This document shows positions 16,351 to 24,165 of a DNA stretch of 46,413 nucleotides, in pieces. Source of the DNA: JANMDS01 sp031430575 (GTDB taxonomy: Bacteria; Pseudomonadota; Gammaproteobacteria; Burkholderiales; Casimicrobiaceae); contig JANPBT010000001.1 of assembly GCA_031430575.1 (NCBI GenBank), forward strand, positions 1 to 46,413. Reading direction: 5' to 3'. Each line of letters opens with the position of its first letter. Position 1 is the first letter of the stretch. Below the pieces are notes generated by a model. That model ran no database searches and was not told the DNA's origin. It saw only the letters and a program-made list of their open reading frames with translations. The position numbers were made by a program, and so were the translations under genes.

Positions 16351-17295
16351 TCAGCGATTCTTTACGTGATTGAGCGCTTTTACGTAGATGTTGGCTAAGC
16401 CAAACACCGCTACGAAAAGGATTACGGCAAAGGCCGAAGCGTAGCCAGTACGCCATTTTTCAAATGCTTCACGCTTGAGCGTAATCGAGGCAAGCTCACT
16501 GGCCGAGCCAGGACCACCGGAAGTGAGCAAATTCACCATATCGAACATTTTGAAATTTTCGATTCCACGAAAGAGCACTGCCAGCATCACAAACGGCAAC
16601 ACCATTGGGAGTGTGATCGACCAAAACTGGCGCCACGGTGAGGCGCGATCCACCTCGGCGGCTTCATAGATGTAATCGGGGATCGAGCGCAAGCCCGCGA
16701 GGCAAATCAACATCACGTAAGGCGTCCACATCCAAGTGTCCACAATGATGATGGCCCAGGGCGCTAGCTTCACGGAGCCAAGCATCGAAAATGAAGAGGG
16801 CGGGATTCCGCTTAAAAATGCAGCGGCGTAGTTAAACAAACCCATTTGCGGTTGATACAAAAAAGCCCAAAAATTGCCTACAACCGCAGGTGAAAGCATC
16901 ATGGGGATCAAGATGAGCGTAGTCCAAAAACCATGCCCACGAAACTTTCGATCAATGAGCCACGCGAGCGAAAACCCAATTAATACCTGCAGCAGAATCG
17001 TCCAAAAAAGAAAATGTGCGGTGGTTTGCATCGCGATCCAAATATCGGGATCGGTGAGCACTGAAATGTAATTGTCTAAACCTACACTGCTCACTGGGGC
17101 GTTCGGTCGATTGGCGCGGAAATTGGTAAACGAGAGCTTCACCGTCCAAATCAACGGAAAGATATTGATTGCTAACAGTAGCAACATGGTTGGCCCGATG
17201 AAGAGCCATGCAATCGCGCGATCTGAAAGTCCGCGCACACGCTGAGCGAGTACGGGCGATGTTGCGAGCGCAAGTTTGTCTTGAGGCGAGCTCAT
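16351..17295 (-). CDS. ABC transporter permease, MalF/UgpA type
   Basis: 314 residues. Six membrane helices and the EAA loop EAAEVDRASPWRQFWSITLPMV are visible. The first helix reads IAWLFIGPTMLLLLAINIFPLIW. It is the first permease after the binding-protein gene, and the next permease starts seven bases past its end. A GGAGG-rich ribosome site precedes it. Confidence 0.9.
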   Translation of the reverse strand: MSSPQDKLALATSPVLAQRVRGLSDRAIAWLFIGPTMLLLLAINIFPLIWTVKLSFTNFRANRPNAPVSSVGLDNYISVLTDPDIWIAMQTTAHFLFWTILLQVLIGFSLAWLIDRKFRGHGFWTTLILIPMMLSPAVVGNFWAFLYQPQMGLFNYAAAFLSGIPPSSFSMLGSVKLAPWAIIIVDTWMWTPYVMLICLAGLRSIPDYIYEAAEVDRASPWRQFWSITLPMVLPFVMLAVLFRGIENFKMFDMVNLLTSGGPGSASELASITLKREAFEKWRTGYASAFAVILFVAVFGLANIYVKALNHVKNR

Positions 17296-17326
17296 CGATA
17301 TCTTATTGTGGAGGGAGGAAAGAATG

Positions 17327-17356
17327 CTCTGGGCTAAACGCGAGTTCAGCCCAGAG
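17327..17356 (-). promoter_or_regulatory. Intergenic hairpin after the binding-protein gene
   Basis: CTCTGGGCT (17327-17335) pairs perfectly with AGCCCAGAG (17348-17356). There is no T-run on the minus strand, so it is more likely an mRNA-stabilising or partial-termination hairpin that lets the binding protein be made in excess of the permeases. The ugpB-ugpA gap has a similar one. Confidence 0.6.
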
Positions 17357-17377
17357 GAGGAAACAACTGAGTAAAAC

Positions 17378-18718
17378 TTACTTTACCTTGCCGTCTTCCT
17401 TGAACACTTTTTTCCAATCGGATACCAGACCATCGAGCGCTTCTTTTGCCGTGCCTTTATCTGCGACTACAAAATCATGCGTGCGTTTTTGCATCGCGAG
17501 CATCAGTTGCGCGTAGGAAGGCTCGGCCCAGAAATCCACCACCATACCCATTGAATCTAAAAACGCCTGGGCAAATGGCGAGCTCTTCGCGTAACCAGGA
17601 TCTTGCAGCACCGCTTTGGCTGCGGAAGAGCCGCCAATGGCTTGCCATTTTTTCTGCACCGCTGGATCGGCAAACCATTTGATATATTGCAGCGCTTCGT
17701 TTTTATTTGCGGAATAGGCCACTACCGAAATGCCTTGGCCGCCAAGTTGTACGCCCTTACCTTTATCGGAAGGATTGACGAAGAAACCGATCTTATCGCC
17801 GCCCACGTTCGGATCTTTATTCAGACCAGGGAAGAAGGCGAACCAGTTCATCATCATCGCAACTTGACCAGACTTAAACGCATCCAGACCTTCACCCATA
17901 TAGGCGTTGGTTAATCCCGGCGGCGTGCTGCCTTTGTAGAGAGATTTATAGAATTCGAGTGCACGCACGGCATCGGCGGAATTCACGTAGCCATCCATCG
18001 CATAAGGCGACTTCGGATCTTGATACTTGAAGCCCATCGGGTAGAGTACGTTGGTTACGCCCATCGTGATGCCTTCGGAGCCACGCTCTGTGAAAAGATA
18101 TGCGCCATAGACCTTCTTATTGTCCACAGTGCGGCCCTGGAAAAACTCCGATACTTGCTTGAACTCAGCCCAGGTTTTTGGTGGCGCTAGATCGCGATTG
18201 TGTTTTTTCTTAAATTCAGATTGCAACTCGGGCTTCGCAAACCAATCTTTGCGATACGTCCAGCCCACGGAATCAGCCATAGCGGGTAGCGCCCAATAGT
18301 TCGGCGAATTTTTTGGCCACTCGGCGTAGCCAGTTACTGTTGCGGGCATAAAGTCTGTCATTTTGATGCCTTCTTTGGCGAAGAAGTCATTCAATTTCAC
18401 GTAGTGTCCGCTCTCGGCTGCGCCGCCGATCCACTGGCTATCGCCAATGATGAGATCACACAATTTGCCTTTGGAATTCAACTCATTCAACATGCGATCA
18501 GCGAAGTTTGGCCACGGCACAAACTCGAACTTCATCTTCACATTGCTCTTGGCGGTGAAATCTTTTGATAGCTCCACCAGCGCATTTGCCGGATCCCACG
18601 CCGCCCAACACAGCGTGATCGTTTTATCTTGCGCCTGCGCTGCACCGCCCGCAACGCCAAGCGATGCGGCAGCGGTGAGTGCAAGTACCTTACCTAACTT
18701 TGTCAGTTTCGATTCCAT
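17378..18718 (-). CDS. ABC transporter periplasmic binding protein (family 1)
   Basis: 446 residues with a signal peptide ending AAQA-Q (about residue 29). The mature part starts KTITLCWAAWDPANALVELSKDF, typical of sugar/polyol-binding family 1 proteins, with later motifs WALPAMADSVGWTYRKDWF and AMMMNWFAFFPG. It captures the substrate for the permease/ATPase genes downstream. A LacI-type regulator gene lies 77 bases upstream on the same strand. The ligand cannot be read from sequence, but dhaKL suggests a small polyol or ketose. Confidence 0.9.
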   Translation of the reverse strand: MESKLTKLGKVLALTAAASLGVAGGAAQAQDKTITLCWAAWDPANALVELSKDFTAKSNVKMKFEFVPWPNFADRMLNELNSKGKLCDLIIGDSQWIGGAAESGHYVKLNDFFAKEGIKMTDFMPATVTGYAEWPKNSPNYWALPAMADSVGWTYRKDWFAKPELQSEFKKKHNRDLAPPKTWAEFKQVSEFFQGRTVDNKKVYGAYLFTERGSEGITMGVTNVLYPMGFKYQDPKSPYAMDGYVNSADAVRALEFYKSLYKGSTPPGLTNAYMGEGLDAFKSGQVAMMMNWFAFFPGLNKDPNVGGDKIGFFVNPSDKGKGVQLGGQGISVVAYSANKNEALQYIKWFADPAVQKKWQAIGGSSAAKAVLQDPGYAKSSPFAQAFLDSMGMVVDFWAEPSYAQLMLAMQKRTHDFVVADKGTAKEALDGLVSDWKKVFKEDGKVK

Positions 18719-18795
18719 TTTGTTGTCTCCAATTTAATTGATTTGCTACCTATTTTTTGCAACTTCAAACATCTAAAATGCCGCTTGCTGCATCT

Positions 18796-19827
18796 TCAAT
18801 ACAAATTTTCGGCAGTCAGAATTTCTATTCGCGGCTGAGCCACAGAAAGCGCGCCGCGCACGTTTTCGCAAAGCGCACGCAACACGCGCGCTGCTGCCAA
18901 AACGCAGTAATGAATATCTTGATGCAGCACATAAGAAAGTGCACCCGTACTCAAAAAATTGCTATGGGCGTCGGTCAGATCGTGAACGATAAGCCCTGCT
19001 GCGGGCAATAGCTTTAGCGCGCTACACGCTTTCACAATGCCAGCGCTGCCTGAGCCTACGTTATAGAGCCCGGCTACGCTGCGCACATCGATTTCTTTTT
19101 TGAAAAACTGCTGCAACGCTTCTTCTGCAAGGGCATCTTCAGCGTGCAAATCGGGCACGCGAACCATCCGTACATGAGGAAAACGCTCTTCTAAGACCTG
19201 CGCAAAACCAATGCGCCGTTCGATCTCCGCAGAAAGCCGCGTTGCTTGCGAAGAGAGTAATAGCGTGTTGCGCCCTTCCGTCTGGGCCATGCGGGCCAAC
19301 AGCAGCCCAGCAGTGCGCCCCGCCGCACGATTATCAGCGCCAATATGGGCTTCGCGCATGGAGCCGGCCACGTCGGAGAGCAGCGTAACGACATGCACGC
19401 CTGCGCGGATATGTTCATTGATTGCCAACTTAATCGCAGGCAAATCCGGCGCCAGTACTGCGATGCCCTGATAGCCCGTAAGCCCTGCGAGCGCAGCAGC
19501 GAACTGCGCCGGATCGCGGGCATCAATGCGGTGGGTCACTTCGGTGATATGCTGGTGACGAAAATCGCCTGCGGCCTGCGCGATTTGGCGCTCAATTGCA
19601 TTAAACAGAGGTGATGTTTCATCTGGCAGCACAAACGCAAATCGGAAATTTTCACTCCGGCGCGGACGCCCGAGCTGCGGCGTAGCGCCCAGCTCCGCTT
19701 GCGCCTTCATCACTTTCAACACGGTTTCGGCGTTCACACCTGTGCGCCGATTGAGCACGCGATCTACCGTGGCGGTGCCGACCCCCGCGAGGCGGGCGAT
19801 GTCTGCGATGGTTGGGGCTGTGGTCAT
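18796..19827 (-). CDS. LacI-family transcription regulator of the polyol operon
   Basis: 343 residues. The N-terminal helix-turn-helix TIADIARLAGVGTATVDRVLNRR (about 6-28) is followed by a periplasmic-binding-like sugar domain. The DRVLN recognition helix is of the subgroup often found beside sugar-alcohol transporters. It lies just upstream of the transporter genes on the same strand and probably controls them and itself. A promoter and a palindrome (19861-19901) precede it. Confidence 0.93.
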   Translation of the reverse strand: MTTAPTIADIARLAGVGTATVDRVLNRRTGVNAETVLKVMKAQAELGATPQLGRPRRSENFRFAFVLPDETSPLFNAIERQIAQAAGDFRHQHITEVTHRIDARDPAQFAAALAGLTGYQGIAVLAPDLPAIKLAINEHIRAGVHVVTLLSDVAGSMREAHIGADNRAAGRTAGLLLARMAQTEGRNTLLLSSQATRLSAEIERRIGFAQVLEERFPHVRMVRVPDLHAEDALAEEALQQFFKKEIDVRSVAGLYNVGSGSAGIVKACSALKLLPAAGLIVHDLTDAHSNFLSTGALSYVLHQDIHYCVLAAARVLRALCENVRGALSVAQPRIEILTAENLY

Positions 19828-19860
19828 TATCTGCGCTGTTGATTTCCGTGAATTTCCGAA

Positions 19861-19888
19861 AGTATAACAACATCAATAAATAAATCAA
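19861..19888 (-). promoter_or_regulatory. Predicted sigma-70 promoter of the LacI gene/operon
   Basis: On the minus strand, TTGATT (complement of 19883-19888) and TATACT (complement of 19861-19866) are 16 bases apart, about 35 bases upstream of the LacI start codon. The surroundings are AT-rich. Confidence 0.6.
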
Positions 19889-19901
19889 TCACATCATGTG
19901 A
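19889..19901. promoter_or_regulatory. Candidate LacI-family operator palindrome
   Basis: TCACAT-C-ATGTGA is a perfect inverted repeat abutting the -35 element of the LacI promoter. A second short inverted repeat, TACCT-N6-AGGTA, lies at 19914-19929. Either could bind the regulator. The rest of the 19828-20177 gap holds no gene. Confidence 0.45.
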
Positions 19902-20125
19902 GCTGTGTTTATTTACCTGTTGTAAGGTACGTCAGGCGGAAGCGGCGATTTCAATAACTCACGAGGAGCCGCAATAGTCACGATAAAAATAAAGGTAATT
20001 TGGAATGAAAAGTACCAATATTTCGATTTACGCATCATTAAATCAGCCTAATCCTGAAGCGCGCGGTCAGTTCGCGCCAGCCAGATGCGATTCGTCGCAT
20101 GACCCGCGACAAGTGCAGCCGAAAT

Positions 20126-20170
20126 CGAAACAATGCTTCTTAACGGCACTTTGCCGGCAACCAAAAGGAA
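20126..20170 (+). promoter_or_regulatory. Structured 5' leader shared with the gene at 192
   Basis: AACAATGCTTCTTAACGG, then hairpin CGGCA (20144-20148), loop CTT, TGCCG (20152-20156), then the ribosome site AAAAGGA. See the leader at 130-182: the same order, with base pairs changed on both sides of the stem. Confidence 0.4.
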
Positions 20171-20177
20171 CATTGCG

Positions 20178-20486
20178 ATGAACCCACTTTCGCCTCTGTC
20201 CAATACTTACGATGCTGTCGCGAGCCTATTTCGATTTGTGTTTGTGGTCGGGCTTTGTTATGCGATCAACGCCTTCACTTCGCCGGGTCAATGGTGGGCG
20301 CAGTGGGTCGCGTTTGGCATGGGTATCGCGGTGTTCGTCGCTTGGGCGCGCGCGATCAAAAGCGTGCTCGGTGCGCTCGTTGTTGGCGCGATTGGTGTGT
20401 GGGTTTTCAAGCGCTATGGCGCCGATGCACGTGCGAAGATTGAGGCGTGGAATTCGCAGCGCATGGCGACCCGTCAGGCCAGATAG
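20178..20486 (+). CDS. Small membrane protein of unknown function
   Basis: 102 residues from ATG 20178 (MNPLSPLSN), preceded by AAAAGGA. An earlier ATG at 20133 lies inside the shared leader and is unlikely. There are two or three hydrophobic segments (LFRFVFVVGLCYAINAF, WVAFGMGIAVFVAWARA, VLGALVVGAIGVWVF) and a basic C-terminus with an alternating polar pattern. I recognise no family. It ends at a strong terminator and converges on the livK-like gene. Confidence 0.6.
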   Translation: MNPLSPLSNTYDAVASLFRFVFVVGLCYAINAFTSPGQWWAQWVAFGMGIAVFVAWARAIKSVLGALVVGAIGVWVFKRYGADARAKIEAWNSQRMATRQAR

Positions 20487-20535
20487 CGTGTAGTAATGTT
20501 TTCCGGGGCGTCGCCACCATCGCCCCAACAACAAT

Positions 20536-20561
20536 AAAAAACCACCCGAAGGTGGTTTTTT
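20536..20561. terminator. Bidirectional terminator between convergent genes
   Basis: ACCACC-CGAA-GGTGGT stem flanked by AAAAAA and TTTTTT. It serves the small membrane protein gene and, on the other strand, the livK-like gene. Confidence 0.88.
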
Positions 20562-20577
20562 ACGTTTGTGCGGCATA

Positions 20578-20604
20578 CCTGCGGCGCAGATTCAGCGCCG
20601 CAGG
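20578..20604. repeat. Close inverted pair of the dispersed repeat
   Basis: Exact copy at 20578-20589 followed by a one-mismatch copy in the other direction at 20593-20604. It lies just past the stop codon of the livK-like gene and could form a hairpin in addition to the terminator next to it. Confidence 0.88.
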
Positions 20605-20620
20605 TACTGATTTAAAGCAA

Positions 20621-21766
20621 TTACTTCACAACAGCGATTTTGTCTTGCTTGCCACCCTTGTAGGTATAGAGCGTCAACGTGCCGTTTTTGATGTCGCCTT
20701 TGTCGTCAAACGTGATCGGGCCGGTAATGCCTTTGTAGCTCGTCGCGTGCAGTTTGGCTGCGTAGACTTTTGGATCGGTCGAGTTTGCGGCTTGCATCGC
20801 AGCAACCATCACCATCACGCTGTCGTATACGTACGGCGCATAGATTTGCACTTCAGCGTTGAACTTGGTTTTGAAGCGTGCTTTGAAATCATCCATGCCT
20901 TTTTGCTCGTTGGCAGTGATGCCGCCAGCTTCAGCACAAACGACTTTGCCGTCGGTCATTGCGTCGCCAGCAAGCTTTGCGAGCTCAGCGGTGCAAATTC
21001 CGTCGCCGCCCATCATCTTGGCGTTGATCCCGAGCTCTTTCATCTGCTTGAGCATCGGGCCTGCAACTGCGTCCATGCCACCGAAGAAAACGATGTCAGG
21101 GTTTTTTGCTTTGAGCTTGGTCAAAATTGCTTTGAAGTCGGTCGCTTTGTCGTTGGTGTACTCGTGACCTGCGATCACTGCACCATTGGCTTTTGCTGAT
21201 TTTGAAAACTCATCAGCAACGCCTTGGCCGTAAGCCGTGCGGTCATCAATCAGAGCGATGTTTTTGCCCTTTAATTCTTTGACTGCATATTTGCCGAGCG
21301 TGCCGCCGAGTTGGCCGTCGTGCGCCACAACGCGGTACGCATTCTTAAAGCCTTGTTGGGTGTACTTTGGGTTTGTTGCCGACGGCGAAATTTGCGGGAT
21401 GCCTGCATCGTTGTAAATCTTCGATGCCGGGATCGTGGTACCAGAATTTAAGTGACCGATTACGCCAGAAACTTTAGCGTCGACAAGCTTCTGAGCAACG
21501 GTGGTGCCGGTCTTTGGATCGCCAGCGTCGTCTTCAGCGACTAATTCCCATTTGATCTTTTTGCCGCCGATGGTCAGGCCTTTTGCATTCAGATCTTCGA
21601 TCGCCATTTTGGCGCCGTTTTCGTTGTCTTTACCAAGGTGGGCGATGCCGCCTGTGGTGGGGCCAACGTGACCAATTTTTACAACCATTTCCTGCGCTGA
21701 AGCGGTGGTCATCGCTACTACGCCAAATCCTGCTGAAATCGCAAGTGCAAGTGCTTTTTTAAACAT
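20621..21766 (-). CDS. Branched-chain amino-acid-type ABC binding protein (LivK family)
   Basis: 381 residues with a signal peptide (cleavage near TASA-Q, about residue 24). The mature part begins EMVVKIGHVGPTTGGIAHLGKDNENGAKMAIEDLNAKG, the standard start of LivJ/LivK type-I receptors. ALIDDRTAYGQGVADEF and the C-terminal GPITFDDKGDIKNGTLTLY follow. A strong AGGAGG site precedes the ATG. No livH, M, G or F gene is nearby, so it is an orphan receptor whose membrane partner is elsewhere. It could bind leucine-like amino acids or amides. Confidence 0.92.
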   Translation of the reverse strand: MFKKALALAISAGFGVVAMTTASAQEMVVKIGHVGPTTGGIAHLGKDNENGAKMAIEDLNAKGLTIGGKKIKWELVAEDDAGDPKTGTTVAQKLVDAKVSGVIGHLNSGTTIPASKIYNDAGIPQISPSATNPKYTQQGFKNAYRVVAHDGQLGGTLGKYAVKELKGKNIALIDDRTAYGQGVADEFSKSAKANGAVIAGHEYTNDKATDFKAILTKLKAKNPDIVFFGGMDAVAGPMLKQMKELGINAKMMGGDGICTAELAKLAGDAMTDGKVVCAEAGGITANEQKGMDDFKARFKTKFNAEVQIYAPYVYDSVMVMVAAMQAANSTDPKVYAAKLHATSYKGITGPITFDDKGDIKNGTLTLYTYKGGKQDKIAVVK

Positions 21767-21894
21767 CAGTATTGCCTCCTAAAAAACTAAATTATGATTC
21801 GTTGAAAATTAAACCAACTGCGCATCATACCGGCTTAAAATTTCCAGTCAAATCACTCTCGCTAACGCGCCGCCCAGACGGCGTGTTGACTGTT

Positions 21895-22542
21895 ATGTCA
21901 ATCTCATTACCTGCGGCGCAGTTTTCACCCGATCAGATGTATTTTTTGCTGCGGGACAGCATTATCCCTCGCCCGGTCGGCTGGGTTTCGTCTATGGATG
22001 CACTTGGACGGGCAAATCTCGCCCCGTTTTCGTTTTTTAACGTGGTGAGCCCCAATCCCGCCGTTTTGGGCTTTTCGTGCGGGCCAAAGGGCGAAGATCG
22101 CTCTGGCGCACCGATTCAATCGAAAGATACTTTGGCCAATATCAAGGCCACCAAAGAGTTCGTAATCAACGTTACGCCGGAGAAATGGCTTGAGCAGATG
22201 GTGCGCAGCTCTGATTCACTGCCCCATGGGGAAAGTGAGTTTGAGCATATTGGCCTCGCGCCAGCGGCCTCTTCCACCATAAAGCCTCCGCGCATTGCGG
22301 GCGCGCCAGTGGCCTACGAGTGCACGCTTTACGACATCATCACGATTGGGCAAAACGCTTGGGTCATGGGGCGCGTGCAGCATGTGCATATTGATGAGAG
22401 CGTTTATCGTGGAGAAATGCGGGTGGATTTGCTCAAAGACCCCAGCACGCGACCGGTTGGTCGGCTTGGGCGGGCTTTCTACGCGCGCATTCGCGATGAA
22501 GAAATCGTCGCGCGCACTGATGGAGGGCAGAAGGGGGCCTAG
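21895..22542 (+). CDS. Flavin reductase-like (FMN-binding split-barrel) protein
   Basis: 215 residues from ATG 21895 (MSISLPAAQFSPDQ). The frame is open further upstream, but that part overlaps the ribosome site of the divergent receptor gene. The flavin reductase fold is indicated by RDSIIPRPVGWVSSMDALGRANLAPFSFFNVVSPNPAVLGFSCG (about residues 20-62), the usual PRPVAWVST...NLAPFS signature. NTLxNI-like KDTLANIKATKEFVIN and a late HIDESVY segment follow. Such proteins bind FMN and reduce flavin or act as oxidoreductases. The substrate is unknown. The dispersed repeat encodes residues 5-9 (LPAAQ). Confidence 0.88.
   Translation: MSISLPAAQFSPDQMYFLLRDSIIPRPVGWVSSMDALGRANLAPFSFFNVVSPNPAVLGFSCGPKGEDRSGAPIQSKDTLANIKATKEFVINVTPEKWLEQMVRSSDSLPHGESEFEHIGLAPAASSTIKPPRIAGAPVAYECTLYDIITIGQNAWVMGRVQHVHIDESVYRGEMRVDLLKDPSTRPVGRLGRAFYARIRDEEIVARTDGGQKGA
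21910..21921 (+). repeat. Dispersed 12-mer repeat at the N-terminus of the flavin reductase gene
   Basis: Exact copy, translated as PAAQ five codons after the start, in the same direction as the gene. Confidence 0.9.
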
Positions 22543-22587
22543 ATTTCAGAGACGATTGCTCGCTTTTGCTGGGTCTGGACAAAAAAA

Positions 22588-22617
22588 CTGCGCCGCAGCT
22601 CAATACCTGCGGCGCAG
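22588..22617. repeat. Inverted pair of the dispersed repeat between convergent genes
   Basis: Near-exact copy at 22588-22599 (AAAAAACTGCGCCGCAG) and exact copy at 22606-22617, followed by TTTTT. With an A-run on the left and a T-run on the right it looks like a working bidirectional terminator for the flavin reductase and fasciclin genes. Confidence 0.9.
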
Positions 22618-22699
22618 TTTTTGCTTAAAAACAAGAGATTTCGATGAGCCCGATCGTTACGACGGCGAGCGATTTTTTGCGCGGTGAGCCGCAGTTAGC

Positions 22700-23647
22700 C
22701 TATGGCTTAGGCAAGATCACTTTATCAATCGCGTGAATCACGCCGTTCGAAGTCTGCACATCGGTCGTCACGATTTTTGATTTGCGCAATCTTTGATCCG
22801 TGATCGTTGCGGTGGTGTCAATTGTCAGCGTCTCGCCCTGAACGGTAGTGATCGCTGCGCCAAAGGGGATTTCAGCTTTGAAGACGCGATTGGCCACGAC
22901 GTGATACGTCAGGATCTTGGTGAGCAAGGCTTTGTTGGCGAAAAGCGCTTCTTTCGATACCCCCAGCTCGGCCAGTGCCGCAGCGAACGCAGCGTTCGTT
23001 GGTGCGAAAACAGTAAACGGCCCTTTGCCACTGAGCGTGGTGGCTAAGTCTGCTGCGATCACTGCCTCCACCAAAATGCTGAAATCCGCCAGACTTTGCG
23101 CGGTTTGGACGATGTTTTTATTTGCAGGTAGCAGCACTTTATCGATAACGTGGATAACGCCATTGCTGGCTGCAATATCGGTCGTTGTAATCGTTGCCGC
23201 CCGGTTGCGGCCGTCAAAGACTTGCAACGCACCCGCTGCGTTAGTGTCGATTTTGAAAACGCCCGTTTGTGCGCTGCTAATTGCTTTGCCCACAGCGATA
23301 TCCGCTTTCAACACTTTGCCGGGTACAACGTGATACGTAAGCACGGTTGTGAGCAGCGCTTTGTCGCCTAGCAATTGGGCCGCGGTGACACCCAGCTCAG
23401 CTATAAGGGCGTTAAATGCCGCGTCCGTCGGGGCAAATAATGTGACTGGACCTGCTCCGGTCAGCGTTGCAACGACACCCGGGTCTGCTGCACCGGCCGC
23501 CGCTAATAGCGTAGCGAAGCCGCCAGCATCGGTTGCCGTTTCAACAATATTTTTCAGCGGCGGTGGCGTCGGTGGATGGTCATCCCCGCCGCAGCCTACT
23601 AGCGATAGACCAACGATCCCAGCAATTAAAAACTTAAGCAAGCGCAT
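22700..23647 (-). CDS. Lipoprotein with two fasciclin (FAS1) domains
   Basis: 315 residues from ATG 23647 (MRLLKFLIAG). A lipobox LVGC gives a lipidated cysteine at residue 19. Two FAS1 domains follow, each with a TLFAPTDAAFNAL-type motif (VTLFAPTDAAFNALIAELG and FTVFAPTNAAFAAALAELG), a YHVVPGKV or YHVVANRV strand and the ending NGVIHVIDKVLLP or NGVIHAIDKVILP. FAS1 proteins mediate adhesion or bind ligands at the cell surface. It has its own candidate promoter (23706-23734). Confidence 0.93.
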   Translation of the reverse strand: MRLLKFLIAGIVGLSLVGCGGDDHPPTPPPLKNIVETATDAGGFATLLAAAGAADPGVVATLTGAGPVTLFAPTDAAFNALIAELGVTAAQLLGDKALLTTVLTYHVVPGKVLKADIAVGKAISSAQTGVFKIDTNAAGALQVFDGRNRAATITTTDIAASNGVIHVIDKVLLPANKNIVQTAQSLADFSILVEAVIAADLATTLSGKGPFTVFAPTNAAFAAALAELGVSKEALFANKALLTKILTYHVVANRVFKAEIPFGAAITTVQGETLTIDTTATITDQRLRKSKIVTTDVQTSNGVIHAIDKVILPKP

Positions 23648-24165
23648 ATGGTTCTCCAAAACATTAAATTTAGCCTTACGGTTCACAAATAAACCGATTA
23701 GTCACAATATATACGAATAGGTCACATATTGCAAGTCTGTTGGTACGCTGCTCGACCCGTCACCGGTAAACCCACAGGGCAAACGCCTGAAAACAAGCGC
23801 CAAACAATGTGCTCTTTTGGGTGAGCGCGGCTGAAAACGAAGCGAAGGGATGCGATTGCTGCCTTAGTCGCCGCCCAGTGCTACCGAAGGCACAAAAAAG
23901 CAAAGACGGTTTCGCGCGGGGGATGCCCGATGCGCCCCGCGATCGAGATCGAAATCATGCGCGTGAAACGGCAACCGGATTTTGCAAAGCTAGTGCGTGG
24001 ATTCGTCGCTTAGCTTAGTCCGGTAACTGAGTCGCGTAACTTTCGAACTTAACTAAGTCGCCAAGCGTGCTCGCCGTTACGCAAGCACAAAAAAACCGCG
24101 GCCACTGGCGCGTTTTGCGAGCCAATCGCCACGGCGCAGTTTTCGCCGAGGACGCAGCGGTGTCC
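23648..24165. other. 518-base gap without a supported gene
   Basis: Besides the fasciclin promoter, I find no gene. A plus-strand frame at 23809-24018 (69 codons, rich in R, A and K) has no family resemblance and no clear ribosome site. Short inverted repeats occur, for example CTTAGT near 24013 with ACTAAG near 24054. A small RNA is possible but unsupported. Confidence 0.4.
23706..23734 (-). promoter_or_regulatory. Predicted promoter of the fasciclin lipoprotein gene
   Basis: On the minus strand, TTGCAA (23729-23734) and TATATT (complement of 23706-23711) are 17 bases apart. The hexamer TGTGAC occurs twice on that strand, 20 bases apart, in and beside the promoter. It could be a regulator site. 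Confidence 0.5.

Noticed and set aside
16983..16996. TACCTGCAGCAGAATC in a permease gene, similar to the dispersed word
   Set aside because: It lacks three bases of the core and lies in ordinary membrane-helix coding sequence; treated as chance.
20447..21199. 250-codon plus-strand frame antisense to the livK-like gene
   Set aside because: It is the shadow of a highly biased reading frame; the minus strand encodes a clear LivK protein.
23809..24018. 69-codon plus-strand frame
   Set aside because: No recognisable domain, an arginine/alanine-rich composition typical of random frames in GC-rich DNA, and no clear ribosome site.
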